Assembly: GCA_022539475.1 (NCBI GenBank)
Contig: VCMS01000106.1
Span: forward strand, 1 to 64,000
Direction: 5' to 3'
DNA from: Gracilaria domingensis
Lineage: Eukaryota; Rhodophyta; Florideophyceae; Gracilariales; Gracilariaceae
Length of the DNA stretch: 64,000 nt
Below, piece after piece: positions 10,536 to 20,779 of this stretch. The notes under the pieces were generated by a model. It saw only the letters and a list, made by a program, of their open reading frames with translations. It made no database searches and was not told the origin of the DNA. Position 1 is the stretch's first letter; each line of letters starts with the position of its first letter. The translations under genes and the position numbers were made by a program.

Positions 10536-10990
10536 TGTAATGTTTCTCGTCTGTCATTGACTGTTTACGGAATTGACGACACTAACACTTCCAATTGTTC
10601 GTGATGAAGTGATTCCTGCTCGGTGGAGACCACAACGACAGTCACAAAGTTGGGTTTCTCTATTCGGGGCTGCTTACCCGCAGTCTTATTCACGGTTGCA
10701 CTTGTTGCAGCCGGCTTCTTCTTAGCCAACGGTCTTCCTTCGGTCACGGTTTTCTCCTTTGCACTTCTCCCCACGCCTGCACCCTAAGCCAACTTCTTAT
10801 CAACGACATGCATTTTCCCATCGCTCCTCCTCTTCCTTTTCACCTCAACTTCACCATCATCGCCAGCAATGTCGTCCTTTCTGTTACTCCTGGCACTGTC
10901 TTCACTGTCCTCACTGTCCTCACTTCGTTCACTCTGGTTGCTTTCGTCGCTGTCCGCGTCGCTCTCTTCAACTACAGGTCCGTCTGTCTC

Positions 10991-11115
10991 TTGCAGATGC
11001 TAGTTTTTGGCGAGGGTCGTCCAGAAATTGGCAAGGGTCGTCCAGTAAATTTTTTGAAAAAATATCGAGATCAATTATTTCAAAATTTGCAGATAATTGC
11101 TTGGGTCGTCCAGAA
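10991..11115. repeat. dispersed repeat shared with 61313-61408
   Basis: Both copies run CTTGCAGATGCTAG, GGGTCGTCCAG, TTGAAAAAATATCGAGATCA, then AGATAATTGCTTGGGTCGT. This copy holds three GGGTCGTCCAG blocks. Confidence 0.8.
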
Positions 11116-11412
11116 TCTCTGTGCAGTAAATACTGGGGGGTTTTCCACTCGTGCTAGTTCTTTAGTCGAGGGCTACCTGAACCGTATTTCGCGAAGTCTA
11201 GGTTCAGTTTCCATTAAGGTGCACATTACACGATACCTTCTGCGGAATGATACCCTGCAACGCATGGAATACTAGTGCTAGTACAGATGATGCCCATTCT
11301 GAAATCATACCGTTTTATTCGTATCTATTCTTCTATCGACCGCTTTTGCTAACCACTACTTCGCTATATTACATGTACCATTTCCCCATAATGGAGCGGG
11401 TGTAGGCGCAAT

Positions 11413-11564
11413 CTGCGGCAGATGCCGCAGAAGGCACCTGCACGAAATTGCGGTATCGGTAGAACACATACGCACTCCGAGAGGATGAGGCGCGAAGCGC
11501 CTCATCCTCTCCGTTCCTCATGTAGGGAACCATGCCCAGATGCATGGTTCCCTACTTGAGGAAC
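11413..11564. other. three consecutive strong hairpins
   Basis: Hairpin 1 is 11413-11430 (7-bp stem CTGCGGC). Hairpin 2 is 11480-11510 (perfect 14-bp stem AGAGGATGAGGCGC, loop GAA). Hairpin 3 is 11513-11564 (23-bp stem with one mismatch, loop CCAGAT). No reading frame or known element accounts for them. Confidence 0.85.
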
Positions 11565-11606
11565 CTGCACCTGCAACTCGTGAGCTACGTCCGCATCAAA
11601 AGTCAT

Positions 11607-12390
11607 TTACCTGTATACGCAAGCAGAAATTATCCATAAGTTAGTCAATGATCCGTTAGATACATTTGAAATGCGATGGAACGTACCATTGATAAAACGA
11701 AACAGAAACGTTGCGCTAGAAAAGTCGAGGGACCTGGTAACTCGCAAACGGAAGAAGAAGCAGGAAAGGGATCGGTTAGATTACCAGCCCACCATATCAT
11801 CGTAAACCGCGAAAGGTGTCGAAGCGAGAACTCACAAGCAAGGACACCGAGAATGCCCATGCAGCAAACATACCGCAAGACGCGATAAACGAGAATCTAG
11901 CCTATATCCCAAACATTTACCAGAATCGCCTATCCCGAACAGTCAGACAGTAAAACGACCAATTTCATTTTGTCTCTCAAGATCGATGATGGATCTGGAG
12001 AGATGAAATAAAATTGGTCGTTTACCTGTATACGCAAGCAGAAAGTATCCATAAGTTAGTCAATGCTCCGTTGGAAACATTTGAATTGCGATGGAACGTA
12101 CCATTGATAAAGCAAAACAGAAACGTTGCGCTAGAAAAGTCGAGGGACCTAGTAACTCGCAAAAGGAAGAAGAAGAAGGAAAGTGATCGGTTAGATTACC
12201 AGCAATCCATTCATCGTAAAACGCGAAAGGTCTCGAAGCAAGAACTCACAAGCAACGACACCGAGAATGCCCATGCAGCAAACATACCGCAAGATGCGAT
12301 AAACGAGACAGAAACCTATGTCTCAACCAAGTACCAGAATCGCCTATCCCGAACAGGCAGAGCTAGAGCCTATGGCGCAACGAAATGAAC
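11607..12390 (+). repeat. tandem duplication, offset ~415 bp, with a Lys-rich frame in copy 2
   Basis: Copy 1 is about 11607-11945 and copy 2 about 12022-12370, both beginning TTTACCTGTATACGCAAGCAG. Copy 2 is open from 12014 to 12388 (124 codons: KSRDLVTRKRKKKKE, then an Asn/Thr-rich tail). Copy 1 carries several frame-changing differences. The protein is not recognised. It is basic and could be a remnant of a DNA-binding protein. Confidence 0.75.
11949..12024. other. imperfect ~27-bp-stem hairpin at the duplication junction
   Basis: TAAAACGACCAATTTCATTT at 11951 pairs with AAATAAAATTGGTCGTTTA ending near 12023, and the stem continues through GTCTCTC/GAGAGAT. The inner AGATC/GATCT also pairs. 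It sits exactly between the two tandem copies. Confidence 0.75.
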
Positions 12391-12443
12391 TATTGTTCGC
12401 GTACTTACAGTCGTCGGTTTGGGTTACCGGGTTCCCGTTTTCA

Positions 12444-12500
12444 CCCTTCAACTCGTTCTATATCTTGAACAAATAGAAGAAGTTGAGGGTGATTAGCTTA
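12444..12500. other. inverted repeat TCACCC(T)TCAACT...AGTTGAGGGTGA
   Basis: Arms of about 20 bp with a short loop, near 12444-12464 and 12475-12496. Confidence 0.6.
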
Positions 12501-12634
12501 TTTCCTGCCGTTTCCATGTCGCAGAGCGCGAAGAAACGCGGTGAGGATTGGTTAGTTTAGAGCAAAGATACGTGGAAGGATATGGAAGAACGTACGAAAA
12601 GACTGCACGGAATACATCCCTGAGATACGGATGA

Positions 12635-12710
12635 CTCCGTTCTACTTTCTTCCGCCCTCTACTTTATGGAGCCTCCATAAAGTGGAGGGCGGGAAAAAGT
12701 ACGACGGAGC
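12635..12710. other. near-perfect palindrome, ~37-nt arms
   Basis: CTTTATGGAG-C-CTCCATAAAG forms the centre near 12672. The arms extend through CCGCCCTC/GAGGGCGGG and ACTCCGT/ACGGAGC with few mismatches. It lies about 270 bp upstream of the zinc-finger/transposase frames. Confidence 0.75.
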
Positions 12711-12982
12711 GGAGTATAACGCGATGATATCGATGGCATGGCTCACGACGGTAACGGAAGTTCGGACGTCGGAGGCGCGGCGGCGGCGGCGAAGGGAAGA
12801 GATTTATTTTTCTGTGCGAGATTGGACAAGTGTACAGCGTACAACGTTGGGAAACCACAGGTTTATAACCAGTGGTAGATAATACGAGAAGTACACCCTT
12901 GTGTTGAGGTCGACGTGTACCTACGTTCCTTTTTGAACGAAAGCACGTGATTTAAACTCAAAATATATTCTCCGTTCTCAGC

Positions 12983-13450
12983 ATGACGTCGATCTTGACT
13001 GTCGCTCGACCTCCTTCTCCCTTCGGACGCCCTTCCCTTGCAGTCTTTGTCGTCGTTTCTCGTTCAGTTCTTCTTCCCATGGTCTACTACTGTACACATA
13101 AGAAGCGTGGGTGCCCCTTCGTTACTCGCCGAGGAGTCTTATCCCTTCAACAGCATGTCAACCATTGCCCGTTTCGTCTGAAAGCAGCGCTGGAAGACGA
13201 CAATAGCCGGCCCATTCGGAGAAGCAAGCGTCTCAAGCTTTCCGCACCCGCGCCCACATCTTCCGAAACGGTCACTGCCCCTTGTCGCCTTCCCGAGCCT
13301 CCAGTGTCCGAGGACATCGTCGACCCCACTCCGTGCGCCCCTCCCATTCCGGACACTTCGCATTGTGCTTCTCCTTCCCCGGGTCCCGCGTCATTAGAGC
13401 GAGAACACGGAAGCAGTTCCCCCCAGTGCCTTCTGAGGGGCCCTCGGTGA
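12983..13450 (+). CDS. zinc-finger N-terminal part of the CACTA/Plavaka-like transposase
   Basis: This 155-codon frame has a zinc-binding pattern near residues 37-60 (C....KRGCPF......LQQHVNHC), then a Pro/Ser-rich linker. A leading C..GC....H...C module is usual at the N-terminus of CACTA/Plavaka transposases. The frame ends two bases before the long transposase frame in a different phase. A short intron whose length is one more than a multiple of three (for example a GT near 13416 to the AG at 13487-13488), or a single-base shift, would link them. The ATG of VYYCTHKKRG (13079) is an alternative start. The two frames probably encode one protein. Confidence 0.65.
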   Translation: MTSILTVARPPSPFGRPSLAVFVVVSRSVLLPMVYYCTHKKRGCPFVTRRGVLSLQQHVNHCPFRLKAALEDDNSRPIRRSKRLKLSAPAPTSSETVTAPCRLPEPPVSEDIVDPTPCAPPIPDTSHCASPSPGPASLEREHGSSSPQCLLRGPR

Positions 13451-13451
13451 T

Positions 13452-16256
13452 TTGCATATGGATTATCTCACGGTTTGTCTGGCTTCAGTAGCTTCCAACC
13501 TTGGTCATCGTGAGGCGGACGAGCTAATTGGGCTACTTCGGGACCCGCGATTCTCGCAAAAGCGATTCAACGAGACCATAACAAGTTCCAAGCGCTGTAC
13601 AGAACTGAAGAAGGCCATTTTCGAACGATACGCCTCAAAGGACGGTTTCAATCGCAGAACTGTCTCGCCAGAAGGATGTAAGTTCAGCGCCACCCTCTAC
13701 ACGAGAGAACCCGTTCAGACACTTGTGAAACAGCTCCAGTTGGCTAACAACGAAAACACATTCTTCCACCCTATACCTCAGACCCACTCCACGAAAATAT
13801 CTCACCCCATGTCCGGCTCTCTCGCAAGAGACGCCACCTCAAAACTTAAGGAAATGGTCATGGGCTCTTTGGATAGTAGAATAGTGTGGTACTCCCAAGA
13901 AATAAGTTACAGTGAATCTTTCGTAGGTCTTCTGCAGGTATACACCGATAAGTCTTCAACAACTCTAAAGCAAACATCGGTTACCGCCTATCCTCTTCAC
14001 CTCATATTTCTCAACTTCTCCGACCAGCTTCGCCGTAAGTGTATCCGTGATGACCTCACAGTAGTGGCATACTTCCCTACCACACTGATCGAGGTTTCCG
14101 CATCTGAAGCAGACGCAATGCCATTTGTTTCTAGCAAGTCTCTACGCGAGTCCAGGATGCAAATCCTTCAAGAATCTCTTCGTCAAGTCCTGGAGCCCAT
14201 TCTAAATCTCACGCAGAAAGGTTTTCAGTTCATCGGGGAAGACAAACTAAGTCGAGTGTGCCATCCTCTGCTTGCAAGTTATTGTGCGGATATTCCTGAG
14301 GCTAAGGACATTCTGTCCATTCTTCATGGGACCAAAACGGAAAGCCCGTGTCATAGATGCAAAGCCCCTCGCTCATCTTTATGCAGTCCTATTCCCACCT
14401 CATTCAACGGACGTTCTCAAAAGCACACGAAAAGCATCCGAAAGACATACACAGCTATCTTGCAACATGCACAAAAAGACGAGGCGGAAAGACGTCCACG
14501 TCGTGCGAGGGAGAGGAGATCTCAAGCGGATACTCTGATGCGTTCAAATTCCATATCTCTCATTCCTTCGTTCCTCGAAACTTCCGTAAGCCTTGGAATG
14601 ATCCCGGGATTGTCTCCATACAGTCTGTTCTCATTCGAACCATTACACAACTTGCATCTCGGCATCTCAAAGTTGATAAAAACGGCCACAATCGAGAGAC
14701 TGCAGTCAGACACCCTGTGCACCACAATAGGAACATCTGCATCGCGTTCATTTCGAACGATACGCACCCAACTCCTCAACCATGCAAACGCAATTCTAGC
14801 TGCCATAGAACGCGATTCTCCTGCCAAAGGTTTACATATCGATTTCTCCACGCAGGAGAAAGGCAAATCTTTGAATGGTATCTTCACGAAAGACGGTCTC
14901 CGTGGAATGCTGGAGGCCAAAAACTACAAAGCACTTGACATGGTCTTTCCCTTCATAGGAGCATTCTTTGACATATGCTGTGGAGAACAGGACGTTGCCC
15001 CAGTCACAACCGTTTTCTCTCAGTACTCGGACTTGCTCTCGACCTTATTCAGATACAATCGTGACCCGTATTGGACTGAAAGCTCTCTCCTGTGTCTTAG
15101 TTCGGAGATTGAAGCCTTCAAGCGTTCCGTAACAAAGACTCTGGCGGATTTTCATCCCTCCAGACTGGGAACTCTGAAGTTTCATCTTCTCGATCATCTC
15201 GTGGACGATATTCGCCGTCTGGGAAGTATCAAGTATTACGACGCAGGCATATACGAACATGCACACCTGCTATTTAAAAGACACTACAAAAAGACGTCCA
15301 GAAGAACAGCAACGGCTGTGGAGGAGACTATTCGCTCCATTGAGCACGGACATGTTAGAAAGCAATGGAATGGCAATACTCCTTACCAGCGTAATCCAGG
15401 TTTACCAGGAACTTCCACACAGCTTCCTCGGTTTGCAATGAGAGGGCGTTCTTTCACTTTACGAGCTCTTCAACATTGTGTTTCAAGTATGTCCAGTTCA
15501 AAAACATGGACTGCTGTTAGAGAAATGTTCTCAAGTACGGACACAAGGTCGATTCTTGATCAAATTGGTGAACAGGCCCTTCCTCCTTTCCTCAGTCTCG
15601 TGAAAGAAACACTGGATGAGCACTCTATTACATACTTCCCAGAAAAGACAAGGATAACTCTAGTGAATTCGGCCGTCGTGAAAGGCGGTTTCGTTCCGAC
15701 TCTTGAACACTTCGATTCGTCTTCTAAGGCACTTAAGCTGGGACGACCCAAATACCCCATCATCCAACGTGTCTTCACTTCTTCAGCATTTGGTCCCAGT
15801 AGAAAGCCAAAGTTTTCCACTGTATTGGTAAGCGGAGAATATTCAGAGACTTGGGTTGCCCAGGTAGTCGCTCTGATTCGAATATCTCTCCTTGATTCTG
15901 CACTTACCGCACCAGAGGTGGCATTCGTCCGGTATTTCGAGGTTTTACCCCCCGCAACAAACATCGACCACATATTGAAATGCATATCTTTACGGTGGGC
16001 TACAAACGATGAAAAGAACCACACTCTTCCGTTCCCTCGTCATTCCAAAGCGGAGACTATCGTAGAGTTAACTCCTTGGTACGGGATGGTTCCGGCTTCT
16101 GCACTACAGGGAACTGTCCATGTTGTTCGATCAAACTACCCTGCTCCACCTTTTTGTCCTCCACTTCAATGGTTCCAACACCGATTCTACATCAATCGAT
16201 TCTATCATGATTCAGATGAAGGACCAACTGAGCACGTTGATCTTGTACAGCCTTAA
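13452..16256 (+). CDS. CACTA/Plavaka-like DNA transposase, intact
   Basis: An uninterrupted 934-codon frame. Tnp2/Plavaka marks in order are: Y-T-D-K-S-S-T-T-L (about 160-168) followed by AYPLHLIFLNF (about 179), as in the family's D....T.....AYP..L...N; then LRRK...DDLTVVAYFPT; the zinc knuckle CHRCKAP (about 300); LFSFEPLHNLHLG (about 395), matching the conserved D..H..H.G block though Glu replaces the usual Asp; and a long helical C-terminal half. The enzyme would cut at the element's ends and move it. Its TAA overlaps the stop of the convergent gene on the other strand. The preceding zinc-finger frame is probably its N-terminus. Terminal inverted repeats were not found. It is the longest clean frame in the window, so this copy may be recent. 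Confidence 0.8.
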   Translation: MHMDYLTVCLASVASNLGHREADELIGLLRDPRFSQKRFNETITSSKRCTELKKAIFERYASKDGFNRRTVSPEGCKFSATLYTREPVQTLVKQLQLANNENTFFHPIPQTHSTKISHPMSGSLARDATSKLKEMVMGSLDSRIVWYSQEISYSESFVGLLQVYTDKSSTTLKQTSVTAYPLHLIFLNFSDQLRRKCIRDDLTVVAYFPTTLIEVSASEADAMPFVSSKSLRESRMQILQESLRQVLEPILNLTQKGFQFIGEDKLSRVCHPLLASYCADIPEAKDILSILHGTKTESPCHRCKAPRSSLCSPIPTSFNGRSQKHTKSIRKTYTAILQHAQKDEAERRPRRARERRSQADTLMRSNSISLIPSFLETSVSLGMIPGLSPYSLFSFEPLHNLHLGISKLIKTATIERLQSDTLCTTIGTSASRSFRTIRTQLLNHANAILAAIERDSPAKGLHIDFSTQEKGKSLNGIFTKDGLRGMLEAKNYKALDMVFPFIGAFFDICCGEQDVAPVTTVFSQYSDLLSTLFRYNRDPYWTESSLLCLSSEIEAFKRSVTKTLADFHPSRLGTLKFHLLDHLVDDIRRLGSIKYYDAGIYEHAHLLFKRHYKKTSRRTATAVEETIRSIEHGHVRKQWNGNTPYQRNPGLPGTSTQLPRFAMRGRSFTLRALQHCVSSMSSSKTWTAVREMFSSTDTRSILDQIGEQALPPFLSLVKETLDEHSITYFPEKTRITLVNSAVVKGGFVPTLEHFDSSSKALKLGRPKYPIIQRVFTSSAFGPSRKPKFSTVLVSGEYSETWVAQVVALIRISLLDSALTAPEVAFVRYFEVLPPATNIDHILKCISLRWATNDEKNHTLPFPRHSKAETIVELTPWYGMVPASALQGTVHVVRSNYPAPPFCPPLQWFQHRFYINRFYHDSDEGPTEHVDLVQP

Positions 16257-18650
16257 ACATTAAGGGCTCCATCTTCTACATGTTCACCTTGTGGTGCCTT
16301 TTCTTGTGATCCTGTGTTAATTCCGAAATCGTCCATGTCCATTTCCTTGAACTCCATATCCCCTTCCTCGCATTCACCAACGAAGCAATCGCTAATAGAC
16401 CCCAATCTTCGGCTCACACTGTCAATAAAAAATTGTTCTTTCACAGTGAGGTAAAGTCTTCCGTTCGACGGCATTCGATATCCAAATGTAGCCTCTCTCA
16501 TGTCATTACCAAGAACCTTAGTCCAATCTTCCGTTGTCGTTCCAAAATTATGAAACTCGCTGGAATTGGTCCTCAAGACATGTTGCCTAACATCCCCAGA
16601 ACATTCTTTAAACACAGAGGTAGCAGTTCAGCAAACTTCTTTGTAAACATTTTCTGTCTCTGGCCACCCCTTGACACATCCGTACTTAGAAGGCTCACAA
16701 CCGTCAACACCCAAGCGTCCAAACGTGCGAGCAACAGTATTGTGCCATCTAAAAAGGTGCCCGTATCCTTGTCTTCCACATCATACCCAATAAACTCCTT
16801 CAGCACTTGTACCCCGACACGGTTTCGGAAGAACAAGTCTTGATCTTCCGTCGGCATATCCTCGACATTGTCCGCATTGGAGTACTTTAGACGAACAAAT
16901 GGGGCTTTTCTCCACCATGAAGTGTTCGGTACACCATTTTCGTCAACACGCAGTATGTTCTCCTGCGCTTCCTTCAACTGCATTGTGAGTTCGTCAGCAT
17001 TCTCTTCTACCAGCTTTGTTCTTCTCCAAATCAGATCGTACCCCAGGAGCAGAAATAGTTTATCCCTCGTATTTCTCTTACGAACGCCCACGACGTCACT
17101 CATGGTCTGCCGCATTCTCTGCCTAAGGCACATATCTGCACAAAGTTCCAGTATACACCTGTCGGTAAGAGATGCTTTTCTAATACCTTCCCAGCTCAAC
17201 TCCTTCAACTCGCTTTCAACCATTTTCTTCAGCAAAGCATCTGGCCCCCCTCTACCGACGGTGTGAACATGCCAAAACTGCCCAAGAGCTCCACGGGGTT
17301 TTTAGGAACCATGCATGAACCACCTTCCTCCGGCTCAATAAGCCCTTCGCCACTCTCAGTTGCGTCTTCCACCTTCTCGGCACGGTTACCCCAATTTCGG
17401 GTGAGCGACTCACCTTCGAGCCATAGCTCACTTGTTTCTCTCCTTGCCCACGTCAGCATGTTGTGATACACTGCACGAGCAACCCCTCGAAACTCGTCGC
17501 ACACCTCAATTTTATGCTTCTTTCGACCTGTTTGCCCAGGTTCACCAGCACGTGTACTCCTATCTCCCTCCTGTTTCAGTGCCCCTCTCTTAGCCCTTCA
17601 ATGACTACATCCTTCTCTTCAAGCCTCTTTTTCAAAGCCGTACTCTGCTCTTGGGCGACCTTCACTAGAATTCCCCGAACCATCAAGTCCTCTTGTAGCG
17701 TCTTAACCTTTTCTTTCAAGCAATTCAGTTCATTTAAAAGATCAGGTCTGTTCATAGAGCTTGAATTCACACCAGTTTGGATATCTTCCGTTATTTCCCT
17801 AGCTTCTTCGGCGACAGGCCCCGGTAATGCCGCAGGATTCGGTGTTATTTCGTTATCGGAACTATCCTCATGTGCCATAGCCTTAGCCACGAGAGGCTGC
17901 AGGCGTTCTGTGTCCACCCTTGGCACGGCTCCGAGCTCCAACTCCCGTGTATGTCCTCCTCCATGGCATGGTATATCAGATGAATTGGGCCTCGTACGAG
18001 CTGCAACGGCCCCGTTCTGGAAAGAGGGGAAGGTCGAAAAGTAACTCGTCTATCAGTTGTCTCTCGATTTCTTATTGTGTTTCTCCCTTGTCCGGACCCA
18101 TTGCGAGGCATGATACGATTCATAGCGGCCCCAGTTCTAGAAGAGAGGGATGGACGTGACGATCTTAATATACTAGGACTCTCACGACTTCTCGTCATTG
18201 TCCCTTGTTGTCCAGATCCACTGGGCGGCGTAACCCGCGCCCCAGTAGCTCCGGTCTTCGATATCGGCCGGGGACATGAAGGTTTTGGTGTCATACGAAC
18301 CTCTTCGGTTCCAGTTGTCATGCCCTCCTGTCCTGACCCGCTGGGCCGAGTTACCTCATCTTCTTGAGGAGCAGAGACAGATGCACGATTTGCATTATCG
18401 GCAGTTGACGGCACGACATCGTTCGCTGATCCACGAATTCTTGACGCAATCCCGGAAGACGCTCCGCTGCGAGATGGGCGAGAGAGTCCTGTAGAAGGAC
18501 GCCCACTGACTCTCTCCTTCGTCGAGGACGACTTCCGTTTAGGAAGTGCGGTGCTTGTAGCCTGATTCGTATCATCCGATGCTCTTCTCTTCTTCTGTCC
18601 ACTCTTGTTCCGCTGCGTACTATTTCGCTTTCTCGGCGTTATACCCATGC
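16253..18650 (-). CDS. second protein of the CACTA-like block: basic repeat region plus coiled coil
   Basis: Minus-strand frames follow one another from an ATG near 18650 (MGITPRKRNSTQRN) to 16253 with single-base phase changes and no internal stops. Three of the changes fall in G runs. In order there is a Lys/Arg-rich nuclear-localisation-like start; three ~50-residue repeats with PSGSGQ.G..TR.RE...RPS..SRTGA; a coiled coil (17576-17940, heptads such as LNELNCLKEKVKTLQEDL); and an alpha-helical region with LTWARRETSELWLEG and LFLLLGYDLIWRRTK. There is no match to a known enzyme. Convergent position with overlapping stops suggests an accessory (TnpA-type) DNA-binding protein; that role is inferred. 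Sequencing error is the likely cause of the phase changes. Confidence 0.55.
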
Positions 18651-18897
18651 TGTGGAGATAAACAGGGTAATGAAACGAAATTGTTGGGGAGGGGGGAGGG
18701 GGTGGGGGGGGGGGTGCATGGTTCAGATATTCCGGGAGACTCCGCAGTTCCTGCTTTTTAGGAATTTGAGGTGCCCAATGGGTCGCAAATATCGCCGTTA
18801 CAGATGAAGAGCTCCAGTGTACATGTACAACAACGCGTATTGCAGGCAGCTGCAACACTCACAAGCATATTTACTTTCTATTCGCTACTGAACTCAT

Positions 18898-20700
18898 CTA
18901 TTGCTCCAATGTCAGAGCCCAGTCCCAGGCGTACTGCTCTCCGTAGTCGAAATACAACTCTTCGCCCCTCTCAATATCTCTTACTGCTCTACAACGAAGT
19001 AGAGCATAGTTAGAAAGGTCTGACTTGAACTGTATCACGGACTTCGCTTCCACCACCTGCACATTGGCACTTCGAGTCCTGTTTGACCGGGGCTCCGATA
19101 AATCGGGATCCCCGGCATGATATCCGGCGTCGTTAATGTAGCCCCCGATACAAAAAGGCGCCGGGACAATGTAGACTTCGCTCTCCTTTCTATCCTGAGC
19201 CTGTCCTGGTCTGTTCCTCAGGTGCAGAAACTCCGTACCAGTCACAGTGACCATCATAGAAAACAACTTGTACCGCACTGGAGTTGCTCCGAGACAGCCA
19301 CTTCCATACGTTAAGTGTCTTTCCTTCCGGTTCGTCAGATCCGTGTATACCAAAGTTCCATAGAAATGACAGATAGTTTCCCCAGCCAATATCTTATGTT
19401 CCGTGAACACCCCCATACCAGCACGGGGATGTCGATCTTAGAAGATGCTATATGTAAGCGATAGCGATTGGCTTCAACAGTCAACAGCATATGCATATCC
19501 ATAAGATTCAGAGCTCCTCGGTACTTCCCCTCCCAAAGATCTACAGTACGCTCTCCACACTTGTCGACAAAGTCCCAGTCCTTCCAGTATCTTCCTAGGA
19601 ACTGAGTAATATGTCCAGGCATCACTTGGTACTGGGGGTAACCAAATGGAGCCTCCCATTCAAGCCGACCTCGGTCCCGATGTGGAACCCGTTCATAGGT
19701 CGTTGAAGCCGCATCCACCACCTCCTGTTCAACCAGGATGTCATTCTTCCCCCCCCGAATAACTTCGGCCATAAGAGTCGTTAGATGGTGCTTCGCATGG
19801 CTGAAACATGGCCTATTCTTCTCGCACCCCAAGAACTTCCTATGCTTTGTCAGCGATAGGCACGCCATACCCGTAGAAAAAGTTCCCGCGAACATGTCCA
19901 TGACAAGATCACCCGGTCTTGTGAAGCGACATATCAACTCCTTCATCAACTCCCTCGACTTCTGCTCCGGTCTTATGTACTGCCCACCTGGTACTGAGCT
20001 ACCTGGCTCATGTACCTTCCATGTCAACCACTCCCCCGCCCTCGGTTTGGGCACCCGGTCAATTACATTCCTGTTAGCCGGGAAAGTGGAAGGAATGAAA
20101 TTGTTCTCCTCAAATGGAGTAAGACTGGCTTCCTCCGATGGTCGCAATCCACGCTTCACCCATGAACGGCGTACTCCGTTACGGGCTGTATCCCAAACTT
20201 CCGTGGATTCCCTCCAACATTACTGCGATCCCGGATGAACACCAGTGGATTCGCATCCACTTTAAACGAAGGCATGAGTTCTGGTTTACCTTCGCTTCCA
20301 GCTTCATCTTTCGTACTCGCCGTTTCCGAAAGTATCCTGTGCCACACATGAAACTGTGCCATGGCACAGAATATAATGAAGTGCCCACCTGACCGAAGCG
20401 CGGAACTTATTAAGTCAGCCGTACGGATCATGTCTTCCTCACTGAAGACATCGTGACCACTATTCCGTTTGTTCCTCTTCCTTCGAGTGTTAAAGGGAGG
20501 GTCTGTTAGGACAAGCTGTGCCTCACCCCATAAAATCTCACTCTGATTCACAAACGTTTCGTGTGTGTTGCCTCAGGTCCTTCATGTCACAGTTGTACGC
20601 TACAAAGTGTGACTTTCTCATCCCTTCCACACCTTGTCCATATTCATTCGAAGGAGACTGGATATCCCCTTCATGGGCGGCTCCAATACCAGTCTTTTGG
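18898..20700 (-). CDS. DNA N4/N6-methyltransferase joined to a SET domain
   Basis: The N-terminal part (20551-20156) has the catalytic motif TDPPFN (motif IV of beta-class m4C/m6A enzymes) followed by GGHFIIFCA. The middle (20159-19335) has RPEQKSRELM and DLVMDMFAGTFSTG, the AdoMet-binding motif I. The order IV then I is that of the beta class. The C-terminal part (19416-18898) is a SET domain: GMGVFTEHKI..GETICHFYG, then YINDAGY (the N-H-type pocket), and I.RGEELYFDYGEQYAWD. Three frames are linked by single-base shifts in C and G runs with no stops, and the amino-acid sequence reads smoothly across them, so one ~590-residue protein is likely. It would methylate adenine or cytosine in DNA and lysine in protein. 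A bacterial or phage origin of the methyltransferase is inferred. Confidence 0.75.
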
Positions 20701-20779
20701 ATGTTGTAAACCAGCAACCGTAGATTTCATACTTCCGCAAGATTCACCGCTTCTCGACTCGTCGCCGATCGGAGCTTCC

